Below, piece after piece: positions 5,203-5,782 of a stretch of 5,782 bases of DNA. The first letter of the stretch is position 1. Each line of letters opens with the position of its first letter. Origin of the DNA: Massilia sp. (GTDB taxonomy: Bacteria; Pseudomonadota; Gammaproteobacteria; Burkholderiales; Burkholderiaceae_D). Both the position numbers and the translations under genes were made by a program. A model generated the notes under the pieces. That model saw only the letters and a program-made list of their open reading frames with translations. It made no database searches and had not been told where the DNA came from. The stretch is taken from the NCBI GenBank assembly GCA_003484545.1, contig DNCF01000112.1, positions 1 to 5,782 of the forward strand, read 5' to 3'.

Positions 5203-5782
5203 TGCGCCCGCGTCAACAACCACGCCAACCCCGCCCGCGGCGCCAGCGCGGCGTCGCCGTCATCACCGCGCTGCTCCTGACCACGCTCGCGATCTCGATC
5301 GTCGCCAGCCTGTTCTGGCAGCAGCAGGTCGAGGTGCGCTCGATGGAGAACCAGCGCCTGAACCTGCAGACGCGCTGGATCCTGCGCGGCGCGCTCGACT
5401 GGGCCTCGCTGGTGCTGCGCCAGGACGCCATCGACAACCGCGAATACACGGCCTTGACCCACGTCTGGGCCACACCGCTGGCCGAGACGCGCCTGGACCA
5501 GTACATCGAGCGCGAGCGGGTCGAGGGTGAGGTATTCGACGCTTCCCTGTCGGGCAGCATCTCGGACGCCACCTCGCGTTACAATCTAAGCAATTTGTCG
5601 AGCGGCGGGCAGATCGATTTGGCCCAGGTGGATATTTTCGCGCGCCTGCTGAGCAACCTGCAGCTCAACCCGGCGCTGGCGAAGACGGCCGCGAACATGG
5701 TTGCCGCCGGCGCGCCGCCCGCGGCGACCGGGGCGGTCGATCCGGTCACCGGGCAGGAGCTCGACGGGCCGGGCGGCAAGCA
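5202..5782 (+). CDS. gspK: Type II secretion minor pseudopilin GspK (3' partial)
   Basis: The frame is open from ATG 5202 to the window edge, giving 193 complete codons of a protein usually about 300-340 residues long. A strongly basic leader (MRPRQQPRQPRPRRQRG) is cut before Val18, followed by the hydrophobic helix VAVITALLLTTLAISIVASL. Residue +5 is Thr22, not Glu; lack of Glu+5 is typical of GspK and separates it from the other pseudopilins. The stretch RWILRGALDWASLVLRQD and the later DATSRYNLSNL are GspK patterns. GspK caps the GspI-J-K tip, where its large periplasmic domain may meet substrates or the secretin. The ribosome site GGGGAG (5190-5195) lies 6 nt before the start. The distal calcium-binding part is not in the window, so completeness cannot be judged. 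Confidence 0.94.
   Translation, partial: MRPRQQPRQPRPRRQRGVAVITALLLTTLAISIVASLFWQQQVEVRSMENQRLNLQTRWILRGALDWASLVLRQDAIDNREYTALTHVWATPLAETRLDQYIERERVEGEVFDASLSGSISDATSRYNLSNLSSGGQIDLAQVDIFARLLSNLQLNPALAKTAANMVAAGAPPAATGAVDPVTGQELDGPGGK

Noticed and set aside
4453..5462. Overlapping minus-strand open frames of 256 and 305 codons opposite gspJ and gspK
   Set aside because: No family features; the opposite strand has well-supported gspJ and gspK.
5580..5585. TACAAT in an AT-rich patch inside gspK as an internal promoter
   Set aside because: It codes for the conserved RYNLSNL segment and has no convincing -35 element.
1..5782. CRISPR arrays, tRNA or rRNA genes, phage or defence modules
   Set aside because: No regularly spaced repeats, RNA-gene sequence or matching proteins were seen on either strand.

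Overview
The window is GC-rich chromosomal DNA with all recognisable genes on the + strand. It looks like a beta-proteobacterium, most likely a Burkholderiales member of the Massilia/Duganella/Janthinobacterium type. That assignment is an inference from the codon bias, the envC–ctp–moeB gene order, the Gsp proteins and the GTAGGGTGGGCAC-type palindromic repeats. It rests on recall, not on a search.

Region 1 (1–2044) is a cell-envelope pair. First comes the C-terminal part of an EnvC-like murein hydrolase activator with a degenerate LytM domain. Eight bases later comes a complete S41 C-terminal processing protease with a signal peptide, a PDZ domain and a Ser/Lys dyad. Region 2 (2045–2345) is a roughly 300-base gap holding three copies of a REP-like palindrome. 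Two of them form a near-perfect 30-bp inverted pair around a 125-bp core, and that core can encode a short peptide resembling the end of group II intron maturases. Region 3 (2346–3107) is a MoeB/ThiF/HesA-family adenylyltransferase with both zinc-binding CxxC pairs.

Region 4 (3220–5782, running off the end) is a type II secretion pseudopilin operon, gspG-H-I-J-K. GspG is the major pseudopilin, and H, I, J and K form the minor pseudopilin tip complex. The genes are separated by 9 nt or less, or overlap (ATGA between H and I, TGATG between J and K), so they are probably translated as a coupled unit. A plausible sigma-70-type promoter lies just before gspG, with a perfect 10-bp palindrome over its -35 box. 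gspK is cut by the window edge.

The genes are well-known families, and I see no convincing undescribed multi-gene system. The less ordinary features are the REP inverted pair with its possible intron-maturase remnant, a 14-bp tandem duplication at the gspI/gspJ junction that creates both a strong ribosome site and a five-codon mini-ORF, and the palindrome at the gspG promoter.
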